Assembly: GCA_934725575.1 (NCBI GenBank)
Contig: CAKVCK010000020.1
Location: 14,792 to 78,791 of the forward strand
Reading direction: 5' to 3'
DNA from: an uncultured Bacteroidales bacterium
GTDB taxonomy: Bacteria > Bacteroidota > Bacteroidia > Bacteroidales > UBA932
DNA: 64,000 bases
Within the stretch, counting starts at the first letter, position 1. Every line of letters starts with the position of its first letter. A model generated the notes under the pieces. That model saw only the letters and a program-made list of their open reading frames with translations, was not told the DNA's origin and ran no database searches. The translations under genes were made by a program, and so were the position numbers. Of this stretch, positions 53,496-62,106 are shown in pieces.

Positions 53496-53903
53496 ATGGC
53501 TTACAAAATCGTTGACATCCAGGGCATCGGCCCTGCATACGCTGAGAAACTCATCGCCGCGGGTATTGAGACCGTTGACCAGCTTCTTGAGGCCGGAAAG
53601 ACCTCCAAAGGACGCAAGGAACTTGAAGAGAAGACCGGCATTTCCGGCAAGTTCATCCTCACTTGGGTCAATCACGCAGACCTTTTCAGAATCAAGGGAG
53701 TAGGGCCTCAGTTCGCCGAGCTTCTTGAGGCTTCAGGCGTTGATACCGTAAAGGAATTCGGCCACAGGGTAGCCGCCAATCTGGTCGCCAAGATGCAGGA
53801 AGTGAACGAGCAGAAGCATCTTACCAAGGTCGTTCCGACCGAGGCTCAGGTTCAGGCTATGATCGACCAGGCCAAGGAACTTCCTGGAGTGGTGACTTAC
53901 TAG
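53496..53903 (+). CDS. DUF4332 helix-hairpin-helix protein
   Basis: 135 residues. Two HhH units are visible: IVDIQGIGPAYAEKLIAAGI followed by TVDQLLEAGKT, and LFRIKGVGPQFAELLEASGV followed by TVKEFGHRVAANL. The (x)GIGP/GVGP loops are the non-specific DNA-backbone-binding hairpins, so DNA binding is plausible though unproven for this family. Ends with a short charged tail. Single-gene unit with a strong promoter and a long terminator hairpin. Confidence 0.87.
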   Translation: MAYKIVDIQGIGPAYAEKLIAAGIETVDQLLEAGKTSKGRKELEEKTGISGKFILTWVNHADLFRIKGVGPQFAELLEASGVDTVKEFGHRVAANLVAKMQEVNEQKHLTKVVPTEAQVQAMIDQAKELPGVVTY

Positions 53904-53958
53904 AATATTACATTAGATTATGCCAAAGTGGCCTTCCGTAAAGATGGTATGGCCATAA

Positions 53959-54013
53959 CAATTTCTCCCACCCGCAATTTTTGTAACGTGAAAAATTCGG
54001 GTGGGAGAAATTG
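53959..54013. terminator. long bidirectional terminator
   Basis: A 16-bp perfect outer stem (53959-53974 with 53998-54013) continues into an inner 7-bp A/T stem (53976-53982 with 53991-53997), 23 paired bases in all, between the convergent DUF4332 and nadD genes. Confidence 0.88.
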
Positions 54014-54039
54014 TTTGGCGTAAATACTTGCCGAAATTT

Positions 54040-54678
54040 CTACATAAGAAACTCCGACATATCCTTGCCGGCGAGGAGTCCGTCACGGATCTCTGTGGAG
54101 GAGATGTCCACGATCGGCGCGTCGATGACCTCTATGTTGTACGAGCGGAGAAGGGTTTCCTCCAGACTTCGCATTCCGTCAGGGACAATCTCTTCGGAAT
54201 CAAGGACATAAGGGGCTGGAAAATCCTTGCACTCTTCGATCAGCTGACGTTTGATCTTGTCCACATCGAAGCCCTTTCGCGGATAGACCGTCACGCCATA
54301 TTCGGAAAGGATTCTCGGGAAATCCCTCCAGCGGCGGATGCTCTGCAGGTTGTCCGCGCCGATGACAAGCGTGAAATCGTTGTCCGGCTCCCGCTGCTTC
54401 AACGCGTCCAAAGTCCTGATCGTGTAGTGTGGCGGATCCATCTTCAGTTCGATGTCGTCCACCCAGACATGAAGCTCCGGGTGACGTTTCACAGCGGCCA
54501 CGGCGGCCTCGTACCGGCTCTCGCCGGAATCCGCGCTGATGGAATCCTTCAGAGGGTTCTTCGGGGACACGACAAGATACACCCAGTCATATTCCTTCTT
54601 CCTTGTCAGGTACTCCATTATGGCCTGATGGCCGATGTGCAGGGGATTGAACGACCCCGAGTAAACGGCTATCTTCAC
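54040..54678 (-). CDS. nadD: nicotinate-nucleotide adenylyltransferase
   Basis: 212 residues. Nucleotidyltransferase motifs GSFNPLHIGHQAI (phosphate loop and HxGH) at the start, VIGADNLQSIRRW in the middle and ISSTEIRDGLL near the end. Makes deamido-NAD from nicotinate mononucleotide and ATP. It starts seven bases after the gmk stop, the common gmk-nadD order in Bacteroidales. Confidence 0.95.
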   Translation of the reverse strand: MKIAVYSGSFNPLHIGHQAIMEYLTRKKEYDWVYLVVSPKNPLKDSISADSGESRYEAAVAAVKRHPELHVWVDDIELKMDPPHYTIRTLDALKQREPDNDFTLVIGADNLQSIRRWRDFPRILSEYGVTVYPRKGFDVDKIKRQLIEECKDFPAPYVLDSEEIVPDGMRSLEETLLRSYNIEVIDAPIVDISSTEIRDGLLAGKDMSEFLM

Positions 54679-54685
54679 TGATTCT

Positions 54686-55282
54686 TTAGATGAATGTTGA
54701 GTAGTTCAGTTTCCCGTCGTCAAGAAAGTCCTCGACGACCTTCTCGACCTCGGCGAATGCGGTCTTAAGGTCATCGTTGACAAGCACATAGTCGAATTTC
54801 GGAGCGTAGGTCATCTCCTCCGCCGCCTTGGCGACACGCTCCTCGATGGCCTCCGGGGAATCCGTCCCTCTTTTGATGAGCCTTTCCCTTAAGGCATCCA
54901 CGGACGGAGCCTGAACGAATATGGACAGAGCCTTGTCTCCGAAATATTTCTTGAGATTGACTCCTCCTTTCACATCGACATCGAATATGATGACGTGGCC
55001 TGCCGCCCAGATCCTTTCTACCTCAGACTTGAGAGTCCCGTAGAAATGATCCTCATAAACCTCCTCATATTCAACGAAAGAGTCTTTGGCGATAAGCTCA
55101 CGGAACTTCTCCGGGGTGACGAAGTGATATTCCTTACCGTCCTGCTCGGTTCCGCGAGGCGCGCGTGATGTCGCGGAGATCGAGAATTCCATCTGATCCT
55201 TGTATATTCCAAGAATATGGTTGACTATCGTGCTTTTGCCTGACCCCGACGGGGCGGAGAAGATCAATACTCTGTTGCTCAT
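54686..55282 (-). CDS. gmk: guanylate kinase
   Basis: 198 residues from ATG 55282; the longer frame runs into the leader. P-loop APSGSGKSTIVNHIL, GMP-binding SATSRAPRGTEQDGKEYHFV and FYGTLKSEVERI, lid LIKRGTDSPEAIEERV. Phosphorylates GMP to GDP. A -7 box (TACCTTTG, minus strand, 55315-55322) lies about 33 bases upstream. Confidence 0.96.
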   Translation of the reverse strand: MSNRVLIFSAPSGSGKSTIVNHILGIYKDQMEFSISATSRAPRGTEQDGKEYHFVTPEKFRELIAKDSFVEYEEVYEDHFYGTLKSEVERIWAAGHVIIFDVDVKGGVNLKKYFGDKALSIFVQAPSVDALRERLIKRGTDSPEAIEERVAKAAEEMTYAPKFDYVLVNDDLKTAFAEVEKVVEDFLDDGKLNYSTFI

Positions 55283-55314
55283 AATGTTCGTTTTGATGTT
55301 TTCAATCAGTTGCA

Positions 55315-55322
55315 AAGGTATC
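55315..55322 (-). promoter_or_regulatory. -7 element of gmk-nadD
   Basis: TACCTTTG on the minus strand matches TAnnTTTG exactly; no clear -33 TTG. Confidence 0.55.
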
Positions 55323-55484
55323 ATTTTTTGCCGAAAGTTCAGAATCTTCTATGAAAATGTGAGTTGAGATATTCCAGATTCTCTCAAATATTGACCATTT
55401 GCGCCTGTTGAACGTTTTAGTGAAATAATTGAGTATTAAAAAATTATGTTTATATTAGCCAACGTTTTTTCAGTCGGCTGAAAT

Positions 55485-55515
55485 TTATTCGCGGCGGATC
55501 AGACGAATAATTTTT
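55485..55515 (+). terminator. terminator-like hairpin in the leader of the third susC
   Basis: TTATTCG (55485-55491) pairs with CGAATAA (55504-55510) across a 12-base GC-rich loop, followed by five Ts, ending 14 bases before the susC ATG. It could act as a transcription attenuator; the stem is only 7 bp and AT-rich. Confidence 0.45.
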
Positions 55516-55528
55516 ACGATAGATAGGT

Positions 55529-58500
55529 ATGAATAATAGATGTTTGACCTCTATCCTTTCTGCCTTGCTGGCGGTCTCCGCGTGGGAGATGCCGGCGGTT
55601 TGCGGTGGCGGAGACGTGATCGCGCAGACGCAAGGCCGGCAGGAGAGGCTTGTGAAAGGAACCGTCACCTCTCAGGACGGCGAGCCCTTGGTCGGGGCTT
55701 TTGTCTATGTGAAGAACTCCAGACAAGGGGTCAACACCGATGTTGACGGGCATTATGAGATAGCCGCTCCGGCGGAAGGACAGACCTACACGCTTGTGTT
55801 CCAGTTTCTTGGGATGACGACGAAGGAGTTTGCGGTCAGTGGGCCGAAGATTCTGAATGTCCAACTCGTGGATGACTCAAGCCTTGAGGAGGCCGTCATC
55901 GTAGGTGCCTACGGTGTCAAACAGAAAAAGGAGGACATGATCGGCAGCGCCTTCCAGGTCAATGCCGACGCTCTCAAGGACAAGCCAAAGGCCAGGATCG
56001 ACAATATCCTGAACGGACTTGTGCCGGGACTTCTGGTGGAGAGCAACACGGACGCCGCCGGTTCGACAAGAGGCCGTCTTAATGTCAGGGTCCGTGGCAA
56101 CGCCTCTCTGTCTGCTTCCAACGAGCCGCTTTGGATAATCGACGGAGTGCCGACCTATACCGGCAACAGGAACAACCTTATGCCGGGGATGTCCACCGCC
56201 GTCTCACCTTTGTCTCTGCTTGATCCCAACGACATTGAAAGCATCACCGTCCTCAAGGACGCCGACCAGACCACAATCTACGGCACCAACGGCGCCAACG
56301 GAGTCATCCTAGTCACGACCAAGAGGGGAGTGGCCGGGAATATGCCGCTGAAGGTCTCCGCGACCGTCAACTACGGCGTTGCCTCTCCGGACAAAAGCAC
56401 GATGGTCAAGGTGATGAACGCCTCGCAGTACCTTGAGGTGGCGAAGGAAGCGTGGGTCAACGGCGGCAACCTGATGTCCGACTTCCCTTACAAGGACAAC
56501 GACTACAACTCCTACAGCACCACCTCGACAGATTGGTTCAATGAATATATAGGGCTGGGTTCTACCCTTTACGCCTCGCTTTCCCTCTCGACCGGCACCA
56601 AGAAGGCCAAGACATATGTGTCCGGGTCATATTACCGCAACGAGAACACAGTCAAGACCGACAGGTCCCAAAGGTTCTACCTCAGGATGAGCCAGGATTA
56701 CGACCTGGCCGATCGTCTGAAGATGGGGGTGTCACTTATGGCCACCTATAACAACGATGACCTTTTCCCTCTCAGTTCTGAATATCTGGAAAATTTGCCG
56801 ATCTTCTCTCCGTATCTGGAGGACGGCAAGACCTACAGGCTTTACAACAAGATCTGGAGCGATACTGGCAAGGAGTTCATAATGAAGAAATTCCTAGGCA
56901 ACAAACTGCCGAACAGGGAGTACAACGACAACATACAGAACTCCCTGAAGACCATCGGCAACTTCAAATTGGACTGGACCATAATCGATGGCCTCAAATT
57001 CTCAAGCGTGTTCGGGGTGGAGTACCAGCATCATCACGGGAGCATTTACTATTCCCGTCAGACACTCTCAGGAATGCTGGACGGCAAGCCTGTCGGGGAA
57101 TCCCGCAGGGAGGACGCCACCTATTTCAACTGGACTAACACCAACAAACTGGACTACTCCAAGCGGTTCGGCCTTCACACCGTCGGTGTCTACGCCGGTC
57201 TTGAACTCCATCATTCCGGCTTCAACACGGCCTATGCCTCCGGCAGAGGCTTTATGAACGACCACATCAAGGAGATCAACTACGCCGAGAAGGACACCCG
57301 TACCGGCGGCAGTTCGACCTCTATCTCCAGAACGATGTCGTATTTCGCCAGAGGGACATATTCCTACGACTCGCGCTATTATCTGTCTGCCAATTACAGG
57401 CGGGACGGGAATTCGTCTTTCGGCAAGTACAAGAGGTGGGCTCAGTTTTGGTCGGCGGGGGCTTCGTGGAACATCCACAAGGAGGCGTTCTACGATGTGG
57501 ACTGGTTGAAGGTTCTCAAACTCAAGGCTACCTATGGCACGTCCGGGAACTCCAGGATCGACACTTCGGTCGCCGCGGGGTCATATTCCTACGATGATTC
57601 CTATTCTTACATTGGTGTGACCGGAGCCACGCTTTCCACCGTGCCGAATCCGGGGCTTTCCTGGGAGACGACCAGGATGATCAATTTCGGTCTGGACGCT
57701 CAGATCGGCAGGGTGCTGGATGTCGAGGTTGAATATTACAACAATGTCACGAAGGATCTCCTCAGCCGGATCTATGTCTCCAGAACAATCTCCGATGATA
57801 GGATCTACGCCAATGTCGGCAGGATCAGAAACTCGGGATTCGAGGTCAATCTTACCAGCCACAACATATCCCGCAAGGATTTCGAGTGGAACACGACCCT
57901 CAATTTCTCGCACAACTCCAACCAGATTCTGAAACTGTACAACGGCATCCAGACCGGCTTCACAGACAAGGTTTGGAAAGAAGGCTATGATTCAAACACC
58001 TGGTACCTTGTGCGTTGGGCTGGAGTGGATCCTGCGGACGGAATGCCGATGTGGTACGACAAAGACGGCAATCTGACAAAGACATATTCCACAGACGACC
58101 GTGTGGCGGACAAGAGCTCGACCCCGATCGGTTTCGGAGGATTGATCAACAACCTCACGTACGGGAACTGGTCGCTTTCGTTCCAGATCAACTATGTGAT
58201 CGGAGGGTATTCACTTCCGACGTATGCCTCAAGGTTCATCAAGGATGGCTACGACATCACCTCCGGCAACCAGGCTGTCGAGGTCTATTACTACCGTTGG
58301 ACCACTCCGGGCGAGGCCTCGAAGTACCCGATCGCCTCGCAGAAGACAACCAGTTCGGCAAGGTACTCGACAAGGTTCCTCTACAGCAAGACGAATTTCA
58401 ACCTCAGCAATCTCACATTGTCCTACAGATTGCCTAAGTCGGTGATATCCAAACTGAAGGTGGAGGGGGCTACCACCTCGCTTATTTGCGACAACCTCTA

Positions 58501-58606
58501 CCTGTTCGTCCCGGGCCAGAGCCGGAAGTACAACTCGTACAAGACCCTCAGCAACGGCTACCCTGTGACCAGGACCATCACCCTTGGCCTTAACGTTTCA
58601 TTCTGA
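55529..58606 (+). CDS. SusC/RagA TonB-dependent transporter (third system)
   Basis: 1025 residues, shorter barrel than the other two. Signal, then carboxypeptidase-like domain (GTVTSQDGEPLVGAFVYV, NTDVDGHYEI), TonB-box region (SLEEAVIVGAYGVKQKK), plug motifs IDNILNGLVPGLLV, RLNVRVRGNASLS, LWIIDGVP, and the SusC signature LLDPNDIESITVLKDADQTT with NGANGVILVTTKRG. Barrel ends RTITLGLNVSF. SusD overlaps closely downstream (ATG 10 bases after the stop). Substrate unknown; see the phosphoesterase at the end of the locus. Confidence 0.96.
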   Translation: MNNRCLTSILSALLAVSAWEMPAVCGGGDVIAQTQGRQERLVKGTVTSQDGEPLVGAFVYVKNSRQGVNTDVDGHYEIAAPAEGQTYTLVFQFLGMTTKEFAVSGPKILNVQLVDDSSLEEAVIVGAYGVKQKKEDMIGSAFQVNADALKDKPKARIDNILNGLVPGLLVESNTDAAGSTRGRLNVRVRGNASLSASNEPLWIIDGVPTYTGNRNNLMPGMSTAVSPLSLLDPNDIESITVLKDADQTTIYGTNGANGVILVTTKRGVAGNMPLKVSATVNYGVASPDKSTMVKVMNASQYLEVAKEAWVNGGNLMSDFPYKDNDYNSYSTTSTDWFNEYIGLGSTLYASLSLSTGTKKAKTYVSGSYYRNENTVKTDRSQRFYLRMSQDYDLADRLKMGVSLMATYNNDDLFPLSSEYLENLPIFSPYLEDGKTYRLYNKIWSDTGKEFIMKKFLGNKLPNREYNDNIQNSLKTIGNFKLDWTIIDGLKFSSVFGVEYQHHHGSIYYSRQTLSGMLDGKPVGESRREDATYFNWTNTNKLDYSKRFGLHTVGVYAGLELHHSGFNTAYASGRGFMNDHIKEINYAEKDTRTGGSSTSISRTMSYFARGTYSYDSRYYLSANYRRDGNSSFGKYKRWAQFWSAGASWNIHKEAFYDVDWLKVLKLKATYGTSGNSRIDTSVAAGSYSYDDSYSYIGVTGATLSTVPNPGLSWETTRMINFGLDAQIGRVLDVEVEYYNNVTKDLLSRIYVSRTISDDRIYANVGRIRNSGFEVNLTSHNISRKDFEWNTTLNFSHNSNQILKLYNGIQTGFTDKVWKEGYDSNTWYLVRWAGVDPADGMPMWYDKDGNLTKTYSTDDRVADKSSTPIGFGGLINNLTYGNWSLSFQINYVIGGYSLPTYASRFIKDGYDITSGNQAVEVYYYRWTTPGEASKYPIASQKTTSSARYSTRFLYSKTNFNLSNLTLSYRLPKSVISKLKVEGATTSLICDNLYLFVPGQSRKYNSYKTLSNGYPVTRTITLGLNVSF

Positions 58607-58616
58607 TGACAGCGCT

Positions 58617-60059
58617 ATGATGAAGACAATATATTCAAAGATAATGACTTTGGCCGCCGTGGCCACGCTTTCGGCCTCCTGCGACTTCCTTGAGGTGGAG
58701 CAGGTGGGCAAGAGCGACATTGACACATATTTCTCGGAAGTTTCGGCTTTGCAGCCGGCTTTGAACGGATGCTACCACCTGTTATATTCATTCTATGACA
58801 GGGAGATGCTGGCCTATCCGGAGGTCGCCGGTGACTTGCTGGATCTTTCCTCCAACAATGCGACCTGGACGAACCAGTACAATTTCATCTCCACCTATCT
58901 TGAGGAGACGACGGCTGTGGGATACATCTGGAAACTGGGATATTCAGTCATCCAGAACGTGAACTACATCATCACCTACGCTCCCGAGTTGAGGAAAAAG
59001 AACCCTGACAGCGCGTCCGTGATTGACAACATCCTGGCCCAGGCATATTTCCTGCGCGCCCTGACGCACCTGGACATCTGCCTCACCTACGCCCAGAACT
59101 ACACGTACACGTCTGACGCGTCGCACCTCGGCATCCCTGTGATGACGAGCATTCCGGTCGTGACCGACAAAATGAGGCGAAGCACGGTGCGGGAGGTATA
59201 TTCCCAGATCATCGCCGATCTGGAAAAGGCTCTCTCGACATTCACGGCGGACTATTCTTTCAATGAATATTTTGCCTCTCCGGCTGCCTGCAAGGCCCTT
59301 CTGGCGCGGGTCTATCTCTATATGAATGAATATTCCAGGGCCGCCTCCCTGTCCGCCGAAGTGATGAAGGAGTTCCCTCTGACAGCGCGCGAGAAGTACA
59401 GGAATATGTTCGTGAACGTGGCGACGCGGGGAGGGGAGTCCATTCTCCGGCTCAATGGGTACGATCAGTCGGATTTCATCAGTGACCTTTACTATTACGA
59501 GAGTCCGTCCGCAAGGCCTTCCGCCAAGTTGAAGGAACTCTTCACAGACGAGCGTGACGTGCGTTTGACGCTTTTCAGTCACAGCGCCTATAATGACCTT
59601 TCCGGCAAGGTGGTGGACTACGACAACGTCTGTATGAAGTTTTACTGCACCGATGAGACGACCAACAAGCTTGACAGACATTTCGATCCGTTCATTCTAC
59701 GGTCTTCGGAGATGTACTTGATCAACGCCGAGGCGAATTACGAACTGGGCAACACATCCGTGGCAGCCGATGATATCAAGGCTTTGGAAGCCAGAGCTTT
59801 GGGAATTGATGCTTCAGAAGTCGTGATTGACGCTACCTCTTTGGAACAGGTCATACAGAACGAGAGGATGAAGGAACTCTGCTTTGAGGGGCATCGTCTT
59901 TTCGACATCACCCGCCGTCACGAGAACCTCATCCGCTCCCGCAACTCGACTTCGTCCGTCCTGTCTTTGAAATATCCTGACTACCGTTTTGTTCTCCCGA
60001 TTCCGTATCTGGAGCTTGAGTCCAATCCGGAGATGGAGCAGAATCCATCATCTAATTAG
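58617..60059 (+). CDS. SusD/RagB family lipoprotein (third system)
   Basis: 480 residues starting at the double ATG 58617/58620; the longer frame would overlap susC. Lipobox TLSASCDFLEVEQVGKSDID. Core features: QPALNGCYHLLYSFYDREML, NILAQAYFLRALTHLDICLTY, ACKALLARVYLYMNEYSRAA, SSEMYLINAEANYELGN, NERMKELCFEGHRLFDITRR, and the C-terminal VLPIPYLELESNPEMEQNPSSN split around PIPYLELE. Works as the lid for the SusC upstream. Many YS and EY pairs in this gene are written with TATTC/GAATAT. Confidence 0.94.
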   Translation: MMKTIYSKIMTLAAVATLSASCDFLEVEQVGKSDIDTYFSEVSALQPALNGCYHLLYSFYDREMLAYPEVAGDLLDLSSNNATWTNQYNFISTYLEETTAVGYIWKLGYSVIQNVNYIITYAPELRKKNPDSASVIDNILAQAYFLRALTHLDICLTYAQNYTYTSDASHLGIPVMTSIPVVTDKMRRSTVREVYSQIIADLEKALSTFTADYSFNEYFASPAACKALLARVYLYMNEYSRAASLSAEVMKEFPLTAREKYRNMFVNVATRGGESILRLNGYDQSDFISDLYYYESPSARPSAKLKELFTDERDVRLTLFSHSAYNDLSGKVVDYDNVCMKFYCTDETTNKLDRHFDPFILRSSEMYLINAEANYELGNTSVAADDIKALEARALGIDASEVVIDATSLEQVIQNERMKELCFEGHRLFDITRRHENLIRSRNSTSSVLSLKYPDYRFVLPIPYLELESNPEMEQNPSSN

Positions 60060-60137
60060 AATCAGTTTTGATTTGTTTGAAATGTTCTTTGAGATGAAAA
60101 ATTAGTTGATAATCTTGTAAGAATTACTAGACTGACA

Positions 60138-60611
60138 ATGAATATGAAAAGGAATATATCGCTGATGCTTTTGTCTGTCATCTTGGCTTTTTCCTGCACG
60201 AAGGAACTGCCGCTTTTTGACACTCCGTTTTTCAGCATCGCCACCCAGGACGGCGCTTCGACCGCCGTTGTCGGCTCCGATGTCGAGAATGTCAACACCT
60301 ATTATGTCACGATGAGTTCCGTTTCCCGTGGCGATAACGCTGTCGTTGATTTCACTGTCACTTCTGGTGCCGGGCTTAAGGAAGGTATTGACTATGAGGT
60401 TGTCACCCAAGGCTCGTCGCTGACATTCCTGCCGGGCATCTACAGGATGCCGATCCGTGTACGCTGGAAGGAGCATCCTCTGGATGACTCGGCTGACAAC
60501 ACTTTGACAATAGCCTTGACCGGAGGAACGGATGGCTTCTGTCTCGGGATGCCGGGACCGGATGCCAAGTTCAGCAAACTGATTATCACAAAGAAGAATC
60601 TTTACAATTAA
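60138..60611 (+). CDS. lipoprotein with one Calx-beta-like domain
   Basis: 157 residues. Signal with lipobox ILAFSCTKELP. The rest is one Ig-type module: FFSIATQDGASTAVVGSDVE, VDFTVTSGAGLKEGIDYEVV, LTFLPGIYRMPIRVRW, LTIALTGGTDG. This pattern (DUF4843/Calx-beta-like) is common just after susD genes. It probably sits on the cell surface as a small accessory binding protein. It is 78 bases after susD and 19 bases before the next lipoprotein gene. Confidence 0.78.
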   Translation: MNMKRNISLMLLSVILAFSCTKELPLFDTPFFSIATQDGASTAVVGSDVENVNTYYVTMSSVSRGDNAVVDFTVTSGAGLKEGIDYEVVTQGSSLTFLPGIYRMPIRVRWKEHPLDDSADNTLTIALTGGTDGFCLGMPGPDAKFSKLIITKKNLYN

Positions 60612-60630
60612 TTATTAATGGTTTATCGTT

Positions 60631-62106
60631 ATGAAAACTGCTAAATTTCTGTGCGCAGCGGCTTTTGCCGCGTTGACCGCTCTTGCCTCCTGCAAAAAGG
60701 AGAATGAGGATCCCGTTATCGTACCTGATCCTGAACTGACATCCTTCAAGTTTGAACTCGCCAACAATCCGGAGGCGATCAGCTCTGACATCGAGGGTGT
60801 GATCTCCGGTGACGCCGTCACGGTGTCTATGATGAAGGCCGCTGACAAGTCCAGACTTGTCGCTACATTCACGGCCAATGAGGGTGATGTTGTCAAGGTC
60901 GGTGATGTCGTTCAGGTAAGTGGAGAGACCGTCAATGACTTCTCCAACCCGGTTGACTACATCGTCACCAACAGCGACGGCAGCAAGAGTGCTCTCTACT
61001 CCGTTTCCATCACGAGCGTGAACGGAAAGTTGGAGCCGCTCGTGACATATTCATCACTGCCTGTCTCTGATGCTGTTTTGCGTGTCAATCCTGACAACAA
61101 GGCTCCGTATCTTGCTTTCAAGGAGAAGAGCGTGACTGGTTCCGAATCAGCCAGTGCCGACAAGCTTACTGTTGTGAATTTCTTGGATGGCGCTTGGAAT
61201 CTTGTCGGAAGCGCCGGGTTCAGCAACAAGGTCGCTTCTTCGCACTTTGATTTCGATGTTGATTCCAAAGGTGGCCTTTATGTGGCCTATGCCGATAACG
61301 AGGCTAGCCCTAAGAGCGCTAAGGTGATGGGTTACTCTGGCGGATCCTGGTCTTTGGTCGGCTCCGGTGCCGCCAACAATTTTATGGCTCAGAATCTGAG
61401 CCTTGCGGCCATGTCTGACAATAATCTTGTTCTTCTCCAGAAGTGCAACGCCAAGTCCGATCCATTCAAGAGAAATGATCTTGTCGTGTCATTGTACAAT
61501 GGCTCTTGGAACAGCAATACTGTTTTGGACATCACATCGATGGCGGCGGTTAAGACTTGCAAGGCTGGAAACACCGCCTATGCTTTTGTCATAAGAAGAG
61601 GGAAACCTTATCCTCATGATGTCCTGAAATATGTTGATGGCACATGGACCGCTTTACGTACGAATTTCGTCAGGGAAGGAGCCACGCAGACCGGTAACTA
61701 TGTCTATGACATCACAGCCATAGAGGACGGAACCGTTTACCTTCTGACCGTTGATGATGCCCAGACCACCAGTGAGTATCGAATCATTGTCGAGAAATAT
61801 TCTCCGGAGGCTGGTTCGTGGTCGATTGTCAGCGGAGGCTATTATCCTTTTGTCAGTGGAGACGCTCACGACGTGGCGAAACTGGCTGTCGCGCCTGACG
61901 GAACCCCGTATATGCTTTACTATGACTATAAGAACACCACTCTCAGACTGACCTGGTTCGATTCCGACACCAAGCAGTGGGCGGAGCCTGTTGTGGTGGC
62001 TACCGAGGCTCTTTCTTCCCCTTGCATCGCTTTCGCCGCTTCCGGTGTAGGTTACATCGCTTTCACTGACGCCAACAATGCTGAGAAAGTATTCATTTAC
62101 AGATAG
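60631..62106 (+). CDS. lipoprotein with DUF5018-like Ig domain and beta-propeller
   Basis: 491 residues. Lipobox LASCKKENED. Residues of about 30-130 are an Ig-like domain of DUF5018 type (LTSFKFELANNPEAIS, VTNSDGSKSALYSVSI). The rest (about 135-491) is a repeat propeller with blades such as GGLYVAYADNEASPKSAKV, NTAYAFVIRRGKPYPHDV, GTPYMLYYDYKNTTLRL and GVGYIAFTDANNAEKVFIY. A sensor or binding role at the surface is likely. The end overlaps the next gene by 29 bases. Confidence 0.8.
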   Translation: MKTAKFLCAAAFAALTALASCKKENEDPVIVPDPELTSFKFELANNPEAISSDIEGVISGDAVTVSMMKAADKSRLVATFTANEGDVVKVGDVVQVSGETVNDFSNPVDYIVTNSDGSKSALYSVSITSVNGKLEPLVTYSSLPVSDAVLRVNPDNKAPYLAFKEKSVTGSESASADKLTVVNFLDGAWNLVGSAGFSNKVASSHFDFDVDSKGGLYVAYADNEASPKSAKVMGYSGGSWSLVGSGAANNFMAQNLSLAAMSDNNLVLLQKCNAKSDPFKRNDLVVSLYNGSWNSNTVLDITSMAAVKTCKAGNTAYAFVIRRGKPYPHDVLKYVDGTWTALRTNFVREGATQTGNYVYDITAIEDGTVYLLTVDDAQTTSEYRIIVEKYSPEAGSWSIVSGGYYPFVSGDAHDVAKLAVAPDGTPYMLYYDYKNTTLRLTWFDSDTKQWAEPVVVATEALSSPCIAFAASGVGYIAFTDANNAEKVFIYR

